64,000 nt of DNA from Plantago major. Its lineage: Eukaryota > Streptophyta > Magnoliopsida > Lamiales > Plantaginaceae. This document shows positions 46,986-60,303 of the stretch, piece after piece (the stretch's first letter is position 1; every line of letters begins with the position of its first letter). The notes beneath the pieces were generated by a model. That model searched no databases and was not told where the DNA came from. It saw nothing but the letters and a program-made list of their open reading frames with translations. The stretch spans positions 92,160,914 through 92,224,913 of the forward strand of contig CM048839.1 in NCBI GenBank assembly GCA_026545765.1, given 5' to 3'. Both the position numbers and the translations under genes were made by a program.

Positions 46986-49900
46986 CTATTTCAGAGTTAA
47001 ACAATACACAAAAGGAGTGGGATAAACAACAAACGAACAACACCACTCGAGAGATAAACAACACATCAAAGGAGTGGGATAATGTCAAACAAAGAAGTCT
47101 ATTCGAGATTTAAACAATGCACAGAAGGAGTAAGAGTATCACAAACGAAGAACTCTACTTGAGAGTTAAACCACACACATAAGGAGTGGGATAAACAACA
47201 AATGTAAAATTCTACTCGAGAGTTAAACAACACAATAAAGGAGTGGGAAAATTACAAATGGAGAAGTCAATTTGAGATTTAAACAACACATCGGAGGGTA
47301 CTAAAATGACAAATAAAAACTACTTTTTTTTTTTTATATTAAGGCGGAGTCAAGCACCAATTATTAAAGAAAAACCATAAACTCACGAGGGTTTATAAGA
47401 ACAACGAAAAACTCTACTTGAGAGTTAAACAATACACAAAAGGAGTGGGATAAACAACAAATGAAAACACCACTCGAGAGATAAACAACACATCAAAGGA
47501 GTGGGATAATGTCAAACGAAGAAGTCTATTCGAGATTTAAACAATACACAGAAGGAGTAAGAGTATCACAAACGAAGAACTCTACTTGAGAGTTAAACCA
47601 CACACATAAGGAGTGGGATAAACAACAAATGTAAAATTCTACTCGAGAGTTAAACAATGTAATAAAGGAGTGGGATAATTCCAAATGGAGAAGTCAATTT
47701 GAGATTTAAACAACACATCGGAGGGTAATAAAATAACAAACGAAAAAACTACTTGAGAGTTGAACAATACAGAAAAGGAGTGGGATACACAACAAACGAA
47801 TAACACCACTGGAGAGATAAACAACACATCAAAGGAGTGGGATAATATCAAACGAAGAAGTCTATTCGAGATTTAAACAATACAGAGAAGGAGTAAGAGT
47901 ATCACAAACGAAGAACTCTACTTGAGAGTTAAACCACACACATAAAGAGTGGGATAAACAACAAATGTAAAATTCTACTCGAGAGTTAAACAACACAATA
48001 AAGGAGTCGGATAATTACAAATGGAGAAGTCAATTTGAGACTTAAACAACACATCGGAGGGGTAATAAATGACAAACGAAAAACTATATTTTGTTTTTTT
48101 ATATTAAGGTCAAGCTCCTATTAAAGAAAAAACCATAAACTCATGGGGTTTATAAGAACAAAAAAAACTCTACTTGAGAGTGAAACAATACACAAAAGGA
48201 GGGATAAACAAAAATGAAAACACCACTCGAGGGATAAACAACACATCAAAGGGGTGGTATAATGTCAAACGGAGAAGTCTATTCGAGATTTAAACAATAC
48301 ACAGAAGGAGTAAGATTATCACAAACGAAGAACTCTACTTGAGAGTTAAACCACACATAAGGAGTGGGATAAACAACAAATGTAAAATTCTACCAGAGAG
48401 TTAAACAATGTAATAAAGGAGTCGGATAATTACAATTGGAGAAGTCAATTTCAGATTTAAACAACACATCGGAGGGGTAATAAAATAACAAACGAAAAAA
48501 CACTACTTGAGAGTTAAACAATACACAAAAGGAGAGTGGGATAAACAACAAACGAACAACACCACTCGAGAGATAAACAACACATCAAAGGCATGGGATA
48601 ATGTCAAACGAAGAAGTCTATTCAAGATTTAAACAATACAGAGAAGGAGTAAGAGTATCACAAACGAAGAACTCTACTTGAGAGTTAAACCAACACATAA
48701 GGAGTGGGATAAACAACAAATGTAAAATTCTACTCGAGAGTTAAACAACACAATAAAGGAGTGGAATAATTACAAATGGAGAAGTCAATTTGAGATTTAA
48801 ACAACACATCGGAGGGGTAATAAAATGACAAACGAAAAACTATATTTTGTTTTTTTTATATTAAGGCGGAGTCAAGCTCCTATTAAAGAAAAACCATAAA
48901 CTCACGAGGGTTTATAAGAACAACGAAAAACTCTACTTGAGAGTGAAACAATACACAAAAGGAGTGGGATAAACAAAAAACGAAAACACCACTCGAGAGA
49001 TAAACAACACATCAAAGGAGTGGGATAATGTCAAACGAAGAAGTCTATTCGAGATTTAAACAATACACAGAAGGAGTAAGAGTATCACAAACGAAGAACT
49101 CTACTTGAGAGTAAAACCACACACATAAGGAGTAGGATAAACAACAAATGTAAAATTCTACTCGAGAGTTAAACAACACAATAAAGGAGTGGAATAATTA
49201 CAAATGGAGAAGTCAATTTGAGATTTAAACAACACATCGGAGGGGTAATAAAATGACAAACGAAAAACTATACTTTGTTTTTTTTATATTAAGGCGGAGT
49301 CAAGCTCCTATTATTAAACAAAAACCATAAACTCACGAGGGTTTATAAGAACAACAAAAAACTCTATTTCAGAGTGAAACAATACACAAAAGGAGTGGGA
49401 TAAACAACAAACGAACAACACCACTCGAGAGATAAACAACACATCAAAGGAGTGGGATAATGTCAAACAAAGAAGTCTATTCGAGATTTAAACAATGCAC
49501 AGAAGGAGTAAGAGTATCACAAACGAAGAACTCTACTTGAGAGTTAAACCAAACACATAAGGAGTGGGATAAACAACAAATGTAAAATTCTACTCGAGAG
49601 TTAAACAACACAATAAAGGAGTGCGACGATTACAAATGGAGAAGTCAATTTGAGATTTAAACAACACATCGGACGAGTAATAAAATAACAAACGAAAAAC
49701 TATATTTGTTTTTTTTTATATTAAAGCTCCTATTAAAGAAAACCATAAACTCATGGGGTTTTATATGAACAACTAAAAACTCTACTTGAGTGTTAAACAA
49801 TACACAAACGGACTGGTATAAACAACAAATCAAAACACCACTCGAGAGATAAACAACACATCAAAGGAGTGGGATAATGTCAAACGAAGAAGTCTATTCG

Positions 49901-52900
49901 AGATTTAAACAATACAAAGAAGGAGTAAGAGTATCACAAACGAAGAACTCTACTTGAGAGTTAAACCACACACATAAGGAGTGGGATAAACAACAAATGT
50001 AAAATTCTACTCGAGAGTTAAACAACAGAATAAAGGAGTGGGATAATTACAAATGGAGAAGTCAATTTGAGATTTAAACAACACATCGGAGGGGTAATAA
50101 AATAACAAACGAAAAACACTACTTGAGAGTTAAACAATACACAAAAGGAGAGGGATAAACAACAAACGAAAACACCACTCGAGAGATAAACAAAACATAA
50201 AAGGAGTGGGATAATGTCAAACGAAGAAGTCTATTCGAGATTTAAACAATACACAGAAGGAGTGAGAGTATCACAAACGAAGAACTATACTTGAGAGTTA
50301 AACCACACACATAAGGAGTGGGATAAACAACAAATTTAAAATTCTACTCGAGAGTTAAACAACACAATAAAGGAGTGGAAAAATTACAAATGGAGAAGTT
50401 AATTTGAGACTTAAACAACACATCGGAGGGGTAATAAAACGACAAACGAAAAACTATATTTTGTTTTATTTATTTTAAGGCGGAGTCAAGCTCATATTAT
50501 TAAAGAAAAATCATAAACTCACGAGGGTTTATAAGAACAACGAAAAACTCTACTTGAGAGTGAAACAATACACAAAAGGAGTGGGATAAACAAAAAATGA
50601 AAACACCACTCGAGAGATAAACAACACATCAAAGGCGTGGGATAATGTCAAACGAAGAAGTCTATTCAAGATTTAAACAATACAGAGAAGGAGTAAGAGT
50701 ATCACAAACGAAGAACTCTACTTGAGAGTTAAACCACACACATAAGGAGTAGGATAAAAAACAAATGTAAAATTCTACTCGAGAGTTAAACAACAGAATA
50801 AAGGAGTGGGATAATTACAAATGGAGAAGTCAATTTGAGATTTAAACAACACATCGGAGGGGTAATAAAATAACAAACGAAAAACACTACTTGAGAGTTA
50901 AACAATACACAAAAGGAGTGGGATAAACAACAAATGAAAACACCACTCGAGAGATAAACAACACATCAAAGGAGTGGGATAATGTCAAACGAAGAAGTCT
51001 ATTCAAGATTTGAACAATACATGGAAGGAGTATGAGTATCACAAACGAAGAACTCTACTTGAGAGTTAAACCACACACATAAGGAGTGGGATAAACAACA
51101 AATGTAAAATTCTACTCGAGAGTTAAACAACACAATAAAGGAGTGGAATAATTACAAATGGAGAAGTCAATTTGAGATTTAAACAACACATCGGAGGGGT
51201 AATAAAATAACAAACGAAAAACTCTAATTTATTTTTTTTATATTAAGGTAGAGTCAAGCTCCTATTAAATAAAAACCATCAACTCACGGGGGTTCATAAG
51301 AACAACGAAAAACTCTACTTGAGAGTGAAACAATACACAAAAGGAGTGGGATAAACAAAAGACGAAAACACCACTCGAGAGATAAACAACACATCAAAGG
51401 AGTGGGATAATGTCAAACGAAGAAGTCTATTCGAGATTTAAACAATACACAGAAGGAGTAAGAGTATCACAAACGAAGAACTCTACTTGAGAGTTAAACC
51501 ACACACATAAGGAGTGGGATAAACAACAAATGTAAAATTCTACTCGAGAGTTAAACAACAGAATAAAGGAGTGGGATAATTACAAATGGAGAAGTCAATT
51601 TGAGATTTAAACAACGCATCGGATGGGTAATAAAATAACAAACGAAAAACACTACTTGAGAGTTAAACAATACACAAAAGGAGTGGGATCAACAACAAAC
51701 GAAAAACACCAATCCAGAGATAAACAACACATCAAAGGAGTGGGATAATGTCAAACGAAGAAGTCTATTCGAGATTTAAACAATACATAGAAGGAGTAAG
51801 AGTATCACAAACGAAGAACTCTACTTGAGAGTTAAACCACACACATAAGGAGTGGGATAAACAACAAATGTAAAATTCTACTCGAGAGTTAAACAACACA
51901 ATAAAGGAGTGGGATAATTACAAATGGAGAATTCAATTTGAGATTTAAACAACACATCGGAGAGGTAATAAAATGACAAACGAAAAACTCTACTTTGTTT
52001 TTTTAATATTAAGGTGGAGTCAAGCTCCTATTATAAAGAAAACCATAAACTCACGGGGGTTTATAAGAACAACGAAAAACTCTACTTGAGAGTGAAACAA
52101 TACACAAAAGGAGTGGGATAAACAACAAACGAAAACACCACTCGAGAGATAAACAACACATCAAAGGAGTGGGATAATGTCAAACGAAGAAGTCTATTCG
52201 AGATTTAAACAATACACAGAAGGAGTAAGAGTATCACAAACGAAGAACTCTACTTGAGAGTTAAACCACACACATAAGGAGTGGGATAAACAACAAATGT
52301 AAAATTCTACTCGAGAGTTAAACAATAGAATAAAGGAGGATAATTACAAATGGAGAAGTAAATTTGAGATTTAAACAACACATCGGAAGGGTAATAAAAT
52401 AACAAACGAAAAACACTACTTGAGAGTTAAACAATACACAAAAGGAGTGGGATAAACAACAAACGAACAACACCACTCGAGAGATAAACAACACATCAAA
52501 GGAGTGGGATAATGTCAAACGAAGAAGTCTATTCAAGATTTAAACAATACACAGAAGGAGTAAGAGTATCACAAACGAAGAACTCTACTTGAGAGTTAAA
52601 CCACACACATAAGGAGTGGGATAAACAACAAATGTAAAATTCTACTCGAGAGTTAAACAACACAATAAAGGAGTGCAACGATTACAAATGGAGAAGTCAA
52701 TTTGAGATTTAAACAACACATCGGAGGGGTAATAAAATGACAAACGAAAAACTATATTTTGTTTTTTTTATATTAAGGCGGAGTCAAGCTCCTATTAAAG
52801 AAAAACCATAAACTCACGAGGGTTTATAAGAACAACGAAAAACTCTACTTGAGAGTGAAACAATACACAAAAGGAGTGGGATAAACAAAAAACGAAAACA

Positions 52901-55900
52901 CCACTCGAGAGATAAACAACACATCAAAGGCGTGGGATAATGTCAAACGAAGAAGTCTATTCGAGATTTAAACAATACAAAGAAGGAGTAAGAGTATCAC
53001 AAACGAAGAACTCTACTTGAGAGTTAAACCACACACATAAGGAGTGGGATAAACAACAAATGTAAAATTCTACTCGAGAGTTAAACAACACAATAAAGGA
53101 GTGGAATAATTACAAATTGAGAAGTCAATTTGAGACTTTAACAACACATCGGAGGGGTAATAAAATGACAAACGAAAAACTATACTTTGTTTTTTTTATA
53201 TTAAGGCGGAGTCAAGCTCCTATTATTAAACAAAAACCATAAACTCACGAGGGTTTATAAGAACAACAAAAAACTCTATTTCAGAGTGAAACAATACACA
53301 AAAGGAGTGGGAGAAACAACAAACGAACAACACCACTCGAGAGATAAACAAAACATAAAAGGAGTGGGATAATGTCAAACGAAGAAGTCTATTCGAGATT
53401 TAAACAATACACAGAAGGAGTGAGAGTATCACAAACGAAGAACTCTACTTGAGAGTTAAACCACACACATAAGGAGTGGGAAAAACAACAAATGTAAAAT
53501 TCTACTCGAGAGTTAAACAACACAATAAAGGAGTGGAAAAATTACAAATGGAGAAGTCAATTTGAGACTTAAACAACACATCGGAGGGGTAATAAAATGA
53601 CAAACGAAAAACTATATTTTGTTTTTTTTATTTTAAGGCGGAGTCAAGCTCTTATTATTAAAGAAAAATCATAAACTCACGAGGGTTTATAAGAACAACG
53701 AAAAACTCTACTTGAGAGTGAAACAATACACAAAAGGAGTGGGATAAACAAAAAACGAAAACACCACTCGAGAGATAAACAACACATCAAAGGCGTGGGA
53801 TAATGTCAAACGAAGAAGTCTATTCAAGATTTAAACAATACAGAGAAGGAGTAAGAGTATCACAAACGAAGAACTCTACTTGAGAGTTAAACCACACACA
53901 TAAGGAGTAGGATAAAAAACAAATGTAAAATTCTACTCGAGAGTTAAACAATGTAATAAAGGAGTGGGATAATTACAAATGGAGAAGTCAATTTGAGATT
54001 TAAACAACACATCGAGGGGTAATAAAATAACAACGAAAAACACTCTACTTGAGAGTTAAACAATACACAAAAGGAGTGGGATAAACAACAAACGAAAAGA
54101 CCACTCGAGAGATAAACAACACATCAAAGGAGTGGGATAATGTCAAACGAAGAAGTCTATTCGAGATTTAAACAATACACAGAAGGAGTAAGAGTATCAC
54201 AAACGAAGAACTCTACTTGAGAGTTAAACCACACACATAAGGAGTGGGATAAACAACAAATGTAAAATTCTACTCGAGAATTAAACAACACAATAAAGGA
54301 GTGGGATAATTACAAATGGAGAAGTCAATTTGAGATTTAAACAACACATCGGAGGGGTAATAAAATGACAAACGAAAAACTATACTTTGTTTTTTTTATA
54401 TTAAGGCGGAGTGAAGCTCCTATTATTAAATAAAAACCATAAACTCACGGGGGTTCATAAGAACAACGAAAAACTCTACTTGAGAGTGAAACAATACACA
54501 AAAGGAGTGGGATAAACAAAAATGAAAACACCACTCGAGAGATAAACAACACATCAAAGGAGTGGGATAATGTCAAACGAAGAACTCTATTCGAGATTTA
54601 GACAATACACAGAAGGAGTAAGAGTATCACAAACGAAGAACTCTACTTGAGAGTTAAACCACACACATAAGGAGTGGGATAAACAACAAATGTAAAATTC
54701 TACTCGAGAGTTAAACAACACAATAAAGGAGTGGAATAATTACAAATGGAGAAGTCAATATGAGACTTAAACAACACATCGGAGGGGTAATAAAATGACA
54801 AACGAAAAGCTATATTTTGTTTTTTTTATATTAAGGCGGAGTCAAGCTCCTATTAAAGAAAAACCATAAACTCACGAGGGTTTATAAGAACAACGAAAAA
54901 CTCTACTTGAGAGTGAAACAATACACAAAAGGAGTGGGATAAACAAAAAACAAAAACACCACTCGAGAGATAAACAACACATCAAAGGCGTGGGATAATG
55001 TCAAACGAAGAAGTCTATTCAAGATTTAAACAATACTGAGAAGGAGTAAGAGTATCACAAACGAATAACTCTACTTGAGAGTTAAACCACACACATAAAT
55101 AGTGGGATAAACAACAAATGTAAAATTCTACTCGAGAGTTAAACAACACAATAAAGGAGTGGAATAATTACAAATGGAGAAGTCAATATGAGACTTAAAC
55201 AACACATCGGAGGGGTAATAAAATGACAAACGAAAAACTATATTTTGTTTTTTTTATATTAAGGCGGAGTCAAGCTCCTATTAAAGAAAAACCATAAACT
55301 CACGAGGGTTTATAAGAACAACGAAAAACTCTACTTGAGAGTGAAACAATACACAAAAGGAGTGGGATAAACAAAAAACGAAAACACCACTCGAGAGATA
55401 AACAACACATCAAAGGGGTGGTATAATGTCAAACGAAGAAGTCTATTCGAGATTTAAACAATACAAAGAAGGAGTAAGAGTATCACAAACGAAGAACTCT
55501 ACTTGAGAGTTAAACCACACACATAAGGAGTGGGATAAACAACAAATGTAAAATTCTACTCGAGAGTTAAACAACAGAATAAAGGAGTGGGATAATTACA
55601 AATGGAGAAGTCAATTTGAGATTTAAACAACACATCGGAGGGGTAATAAAATAACAAACGAAAAACACTACTTGAGAGTTAAACAATACACAAAAGGAGA
55701 GGGATAAACAACAAACGAAAACACCACTCGAGAGATAAACAACACATCAAAGGCGTGGGATAATGTCAAACGAAGAAGTCTATTCAAGATTTAAACAATA
55801 CTGAGAAGGAGTAAGAGTATCACAAACGAAGAACTCTACTTGAGAGTTAAACCACACACATAAAGAGTGGGATAAACAACAAATGTAAAATTCTACTCGA

Positions 55901-58900
55901 GAGTTAAACAACACAATAAAGGAGTGGAATAATTACAAATGGAGAAGTCAATATGAGACTTAAACAACACATCGGAGGGGTAATAAAATGACAAACGAAA
56001 AACTATATTTTATTTTTTTTATATTAAGGCGGAGTCAAGCTCCTATTAAAGAAAAACCATAAACTCACGAGGGTTTATAAGAACAACGAAAAACTCTACT
56101 TGAGAGTTAAACAATACACAAAAGGAGTGGGATAAACAACAAACGAAAACACCACTCGAGAGATAAACAACACATCAAAGGAGTGGGATAATGTCAAACG
56201 AAGAAGTCTATTCGAGATTTAAACAATACACAGAAGGAGTAAGAGTATCACAAACGAAGAACTCTACTTGAGAGTTAAACCACACACATAAGGAGTGGGA
56301 TAAACAACAAATGTAAAATTCTACTCGAGAGTTAAACAACACAATAAAGGAGTGGAAAAATTACAAATGGAGAAGTCAATTTGAGACTTAAACAACACAT
56401 CGGAGGGGTAATAAAATGACAAACGAAAAACTATATTTTGTTTTTTTTATTTTAAGGCGGAGTCAAGCTCTTATTATTAAAGAAAAATCATAAACTCACG
56501 AGGTTTTATAAGAACAACGAAAAACTCTACTTGAGAGTGAAACAATACACAAAAGGAGTGGGATAAACAAAAAACGAAAACACCACTCGAGAGATAAACA
56601 ACACATCAAAGGGGTGGGATAATGTCAAACGAAGAAGTCTATTCGAGATTTAAACAATACACAGAAGGAGTGAGAGTATCACAAACGAAGAACTATACTT
56701 GAGAGTTAAACCACACACATAAGGAGTGGGATAAACAACAAATTTAAAATTCTACTCGAGAGTTAAACAACACAATAAAGGAGTGGAAAAATTACAAATG
56801 GAGAAGTTAATTTGAGACTTAAACAACACATCGGAGGGGTAATAAAACGACAAACGAAAAACTATATTTTGTTTTATTTATTGGAGTCAAGCTCATATTA
56901 AAGAAAATCATAAACTCACGAGGTTTATAAGAACAACGAAAAACTCTACTTGAGATTGAAACAATACACAAAAGGAGTGGGATAAACAAAAAATGAAAAC
57001 ACCACTCGAGAGATAAACAACACATCAAAGGAGTGGGATAATGTCAAACGCAGAAGTCTATTCGAGATTTAAACAATACAGAGAAGGAGTAAGAGTATCA
57101 CAAACAAAGAACTCCACTTGAGAGTTAAACCACACACATAAGGAGTAGGATAAAAAACAAATGTAAAATTCTACCGAGAGTTAAACAATGTAATAAAGGA
57201 GGATAATTACAAATGGAGAAGTCAATTTGAGATTTAAACAACACATCGGAGGGTAATAAAATAAACGAAAAAACACTACTTGAGAGTTAAACAATACACA
57301 AAAGGAGAGGGATAAACAACAAACGAAAACACCACTCGAGAGATAAACAACACATCAAAGGCGTGGGATAATGTCAAACGAAGAAGTCTATTCAAGATTT
57401 AAACAATACTGAGAAGGAGTAAGAGTATCACAAACGAAGAACTCTACTTGAGAGTTAAACCACACATAAAGAGTGGGATAAACAACAAATGTAAAATTCT
57501 ACTCGAGAGTTAAACAACACAATAAAGGAGTGGAATAATTACAAATGGAGAAGTCAATATGAGACTTAAACAACACATCGGAGGGGTAATAAAATGACAA
57601 ACGAAAAACTATATGTATTTTTTATATTAAAGTGAGTCAAGCTCCTATTAAAGAAAAACCATAAACTCACGAGGTTTATAAGAACAACAAAAACTCTACT
57701 TGAGAGTGAAACAATACACAAAAGGAGTGGGATAAACAAAAGCAAAACACCACTCGAGAGATAAACAACACATCAAAGGCGTGGGATAATGTCAAACGAA
57801 GAAGTCTATTCGAGATTTAAACAATACAAAGAAGGAGTAAGAGTATCACAAACGAAGAACTCTACTTGAGAGTTAAACCACACACATAAGGAGTGGATAA
57901 ACAACTAATGTAAAATTCTACCAGAGTTAAACAATGTAATAAAGGAGGGATAATTACAAATGGAGAAGTCAATTTGAGATTTAAACAACACATCGGAGGG
58001 TAATAAAATAACAAACGAAAAAACACTACTTGAGAGTTAAACAATACACAAAAGGAGAGGATAAACAACAAACGAACAACACCACTCGAGAGTTAAACAA
58101 CACATCAAAGGAGTGGGATAATGTCAAACGAAGAAGTCTATTCGAGATTTGAACAATACACAGAAGGAGTAAGAGTATCACAAACGAAGAACTCTACTTG
58201 AGAGTTAAACCACACACATAAGGAGTGGGATAAACAACAAATGTAAAATTCTATTCGAGAGTTAAACTACAGAATAAAGGAGTGGGATAGTTACAAATGG
58301 CGAAGTCAATTTGAGATTTAAACAACACATCGGAGGTGTAATTAAATTTCAAACGAAAAAATTATATTTTGTTTTTTTATATGAGTCAAGCTCCTATTAA
58401 AGAAAAACCATAAACTCACGAGGGTTTATAAGAACAACGAAAAACTCTACTTGAGAGTGAAACAATACACAAAAGGAGTGGGATAAACAAAAAACGAAAA
58501 CACCACTCGAGAGATAAACAACACATCAAAGGGGTGGGATAATGTCAATCGAAGAAGTCTATTCGAGATTTAAACAATACAAACAAGGAGTAAGAGTATC
58601 ACAAACGAAGAACTCTACTTGAGAGTTAAACCACACACATAAGGAGTGGGATAAACAACAAATGTAAAATTCTATTCGAGAGTTAAACTACAGAATAAAG
58701 GAGTGGGATAATTACAAATGGAGAAGTCAATTTGAGATTTAAACAACACATCGGAGGGGTAATAAAATAACAAACGAAAAACACTACTTGAGAGTTAAAC
58801 AATACACAAAAGGAGAGGGATAAACAACAAACGAAAACACCACTCGAGAGATAAACAACACATCAAAGGCGTGGGATAATGTCAAACGAAGAAGTCTATT

Positions 58901-60223
58901 CAAGATTTAAACAATACTGAGAAGGAGTAAGAGTATCACAAACGAAGAACTCTACTTGAGAGTTAAACCACACACATAAAGAGTGGGATAAACAACAAAT
59001 GTAAAATTCTACTCGAGAGTTAAACAACACAATAAAGGAGTGGAATAATTACAAATGGAGAAGTCAATATGAGACTTAAACAACACATCGGAGGGGTAAT
59101 AAAATGACAAACGAAAAACTATATTTTGTTTTTTTTATATTAAGGCGGAGTCAAGCTCCTATTAAAGAAAAACCATAAACTCACGAGGGTTTATAAGAAC
59201 AACGAAAAACTCTACTTGAGAGTGAAACAATACACAAAAGGAGTGGGATAAACAAAAAACGAAAACACCACTCGAGAGATAAACAACACATCAAAGGGGT
59301 GGTATAATGTCAAACGAAGAAGTCTATTCGAGATTTAAACAATACAAAGAAGGAGTAAGAGTATCACAAACGAAGAACTCTACTTGAGAGTTAAACCACA
59401 CACATAAGGAGTGGGATAAACAACAAATGTAAAATTCTACTCGAGAGTTAAACAACACAATAAAGTAGTGGAAAAATTACAAATGGAGAAGTCAATTTGA
59501 GACTTAAACAACACATCGGAGGGGTAATAAAATAACAAACGAAAAACACTACTTGAGAGTTAAACAATACACAAAAGGAGTGGGATAAACAACAAACGAA
59601 CAACACCACTCGAGAGATAAACAACACATCAAAGGAGTGGGATAATGTCAAACGAAGAAGTCTATTCAAGATTTAAACAATACACAGAAGGAGTAAGAGT
59701 ATCACAAACGAAGAACTCTACTTGAGAGTTAAACCACACACATAAGGAGTAGGATAAAAAACAAATGTAAAATTCTACTCGAGAGTTAAACAACAGAATA
59801 AAGGAGTGGGATAATTACAAATGGAGAAGTCAATTTGAGATTTAAACAACACATCGGAGGGGTAATAAAATAACAAACCAAAAACACTACTTGAGAGTTA
59901 AACAATACACAAAAGGAGAGGGATAAACAACAAACGAAAACACCACTCGAGAGATAAACAACACATCAAAGGCGTGGGATAATGTCAAACGAAGAAGTCT
60001 ATTCAAGATTTAAACAATACTGAGAAGGAGTAAGAGTATCACAAACGAAGAACTCTACTTGAGAGTTAAACCACACACATAAGGAGTGGGATAAACAACA
60101 AATGTAAAATTCTACTCGAGAGTTAAACAACACAATAAAGGAGTGGAATAATTACAAATGGAGAAGTCAATATGAGACTTAAACAACACATCGGAGGGGT
60201 AATAAAATGACAAACGAAAAACT

Positions 60224-60303
60224 ATATTTTGTTTTTTTTATATTAAGGCGGAGTCAAGCTCCTATTAAAGAAAAACCATAAACTCACGAGGGTTTATAAG
60301 AAC
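60224..60303 (-). repeat. 80-bp retroposon-like insert in the L unit (example copy)
   Basis: This is one example of the segment that distinguishes L from S. It is flanked by aacgaaaaact at 60213-60223 and 60304-60314, present once in S units. On the minus strand it ends gccttaatataaaaaaaac, i.e. a poly(A)-like tail. A terminal A-rich tail plus an 11-bp duplication is the signature of a LINE- or SINE-type insertion, here severely 5'-truncated. Copies recur at every L unit (e.g. near 39865, 40625, 48850, 63825). Confidence 0.65.
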
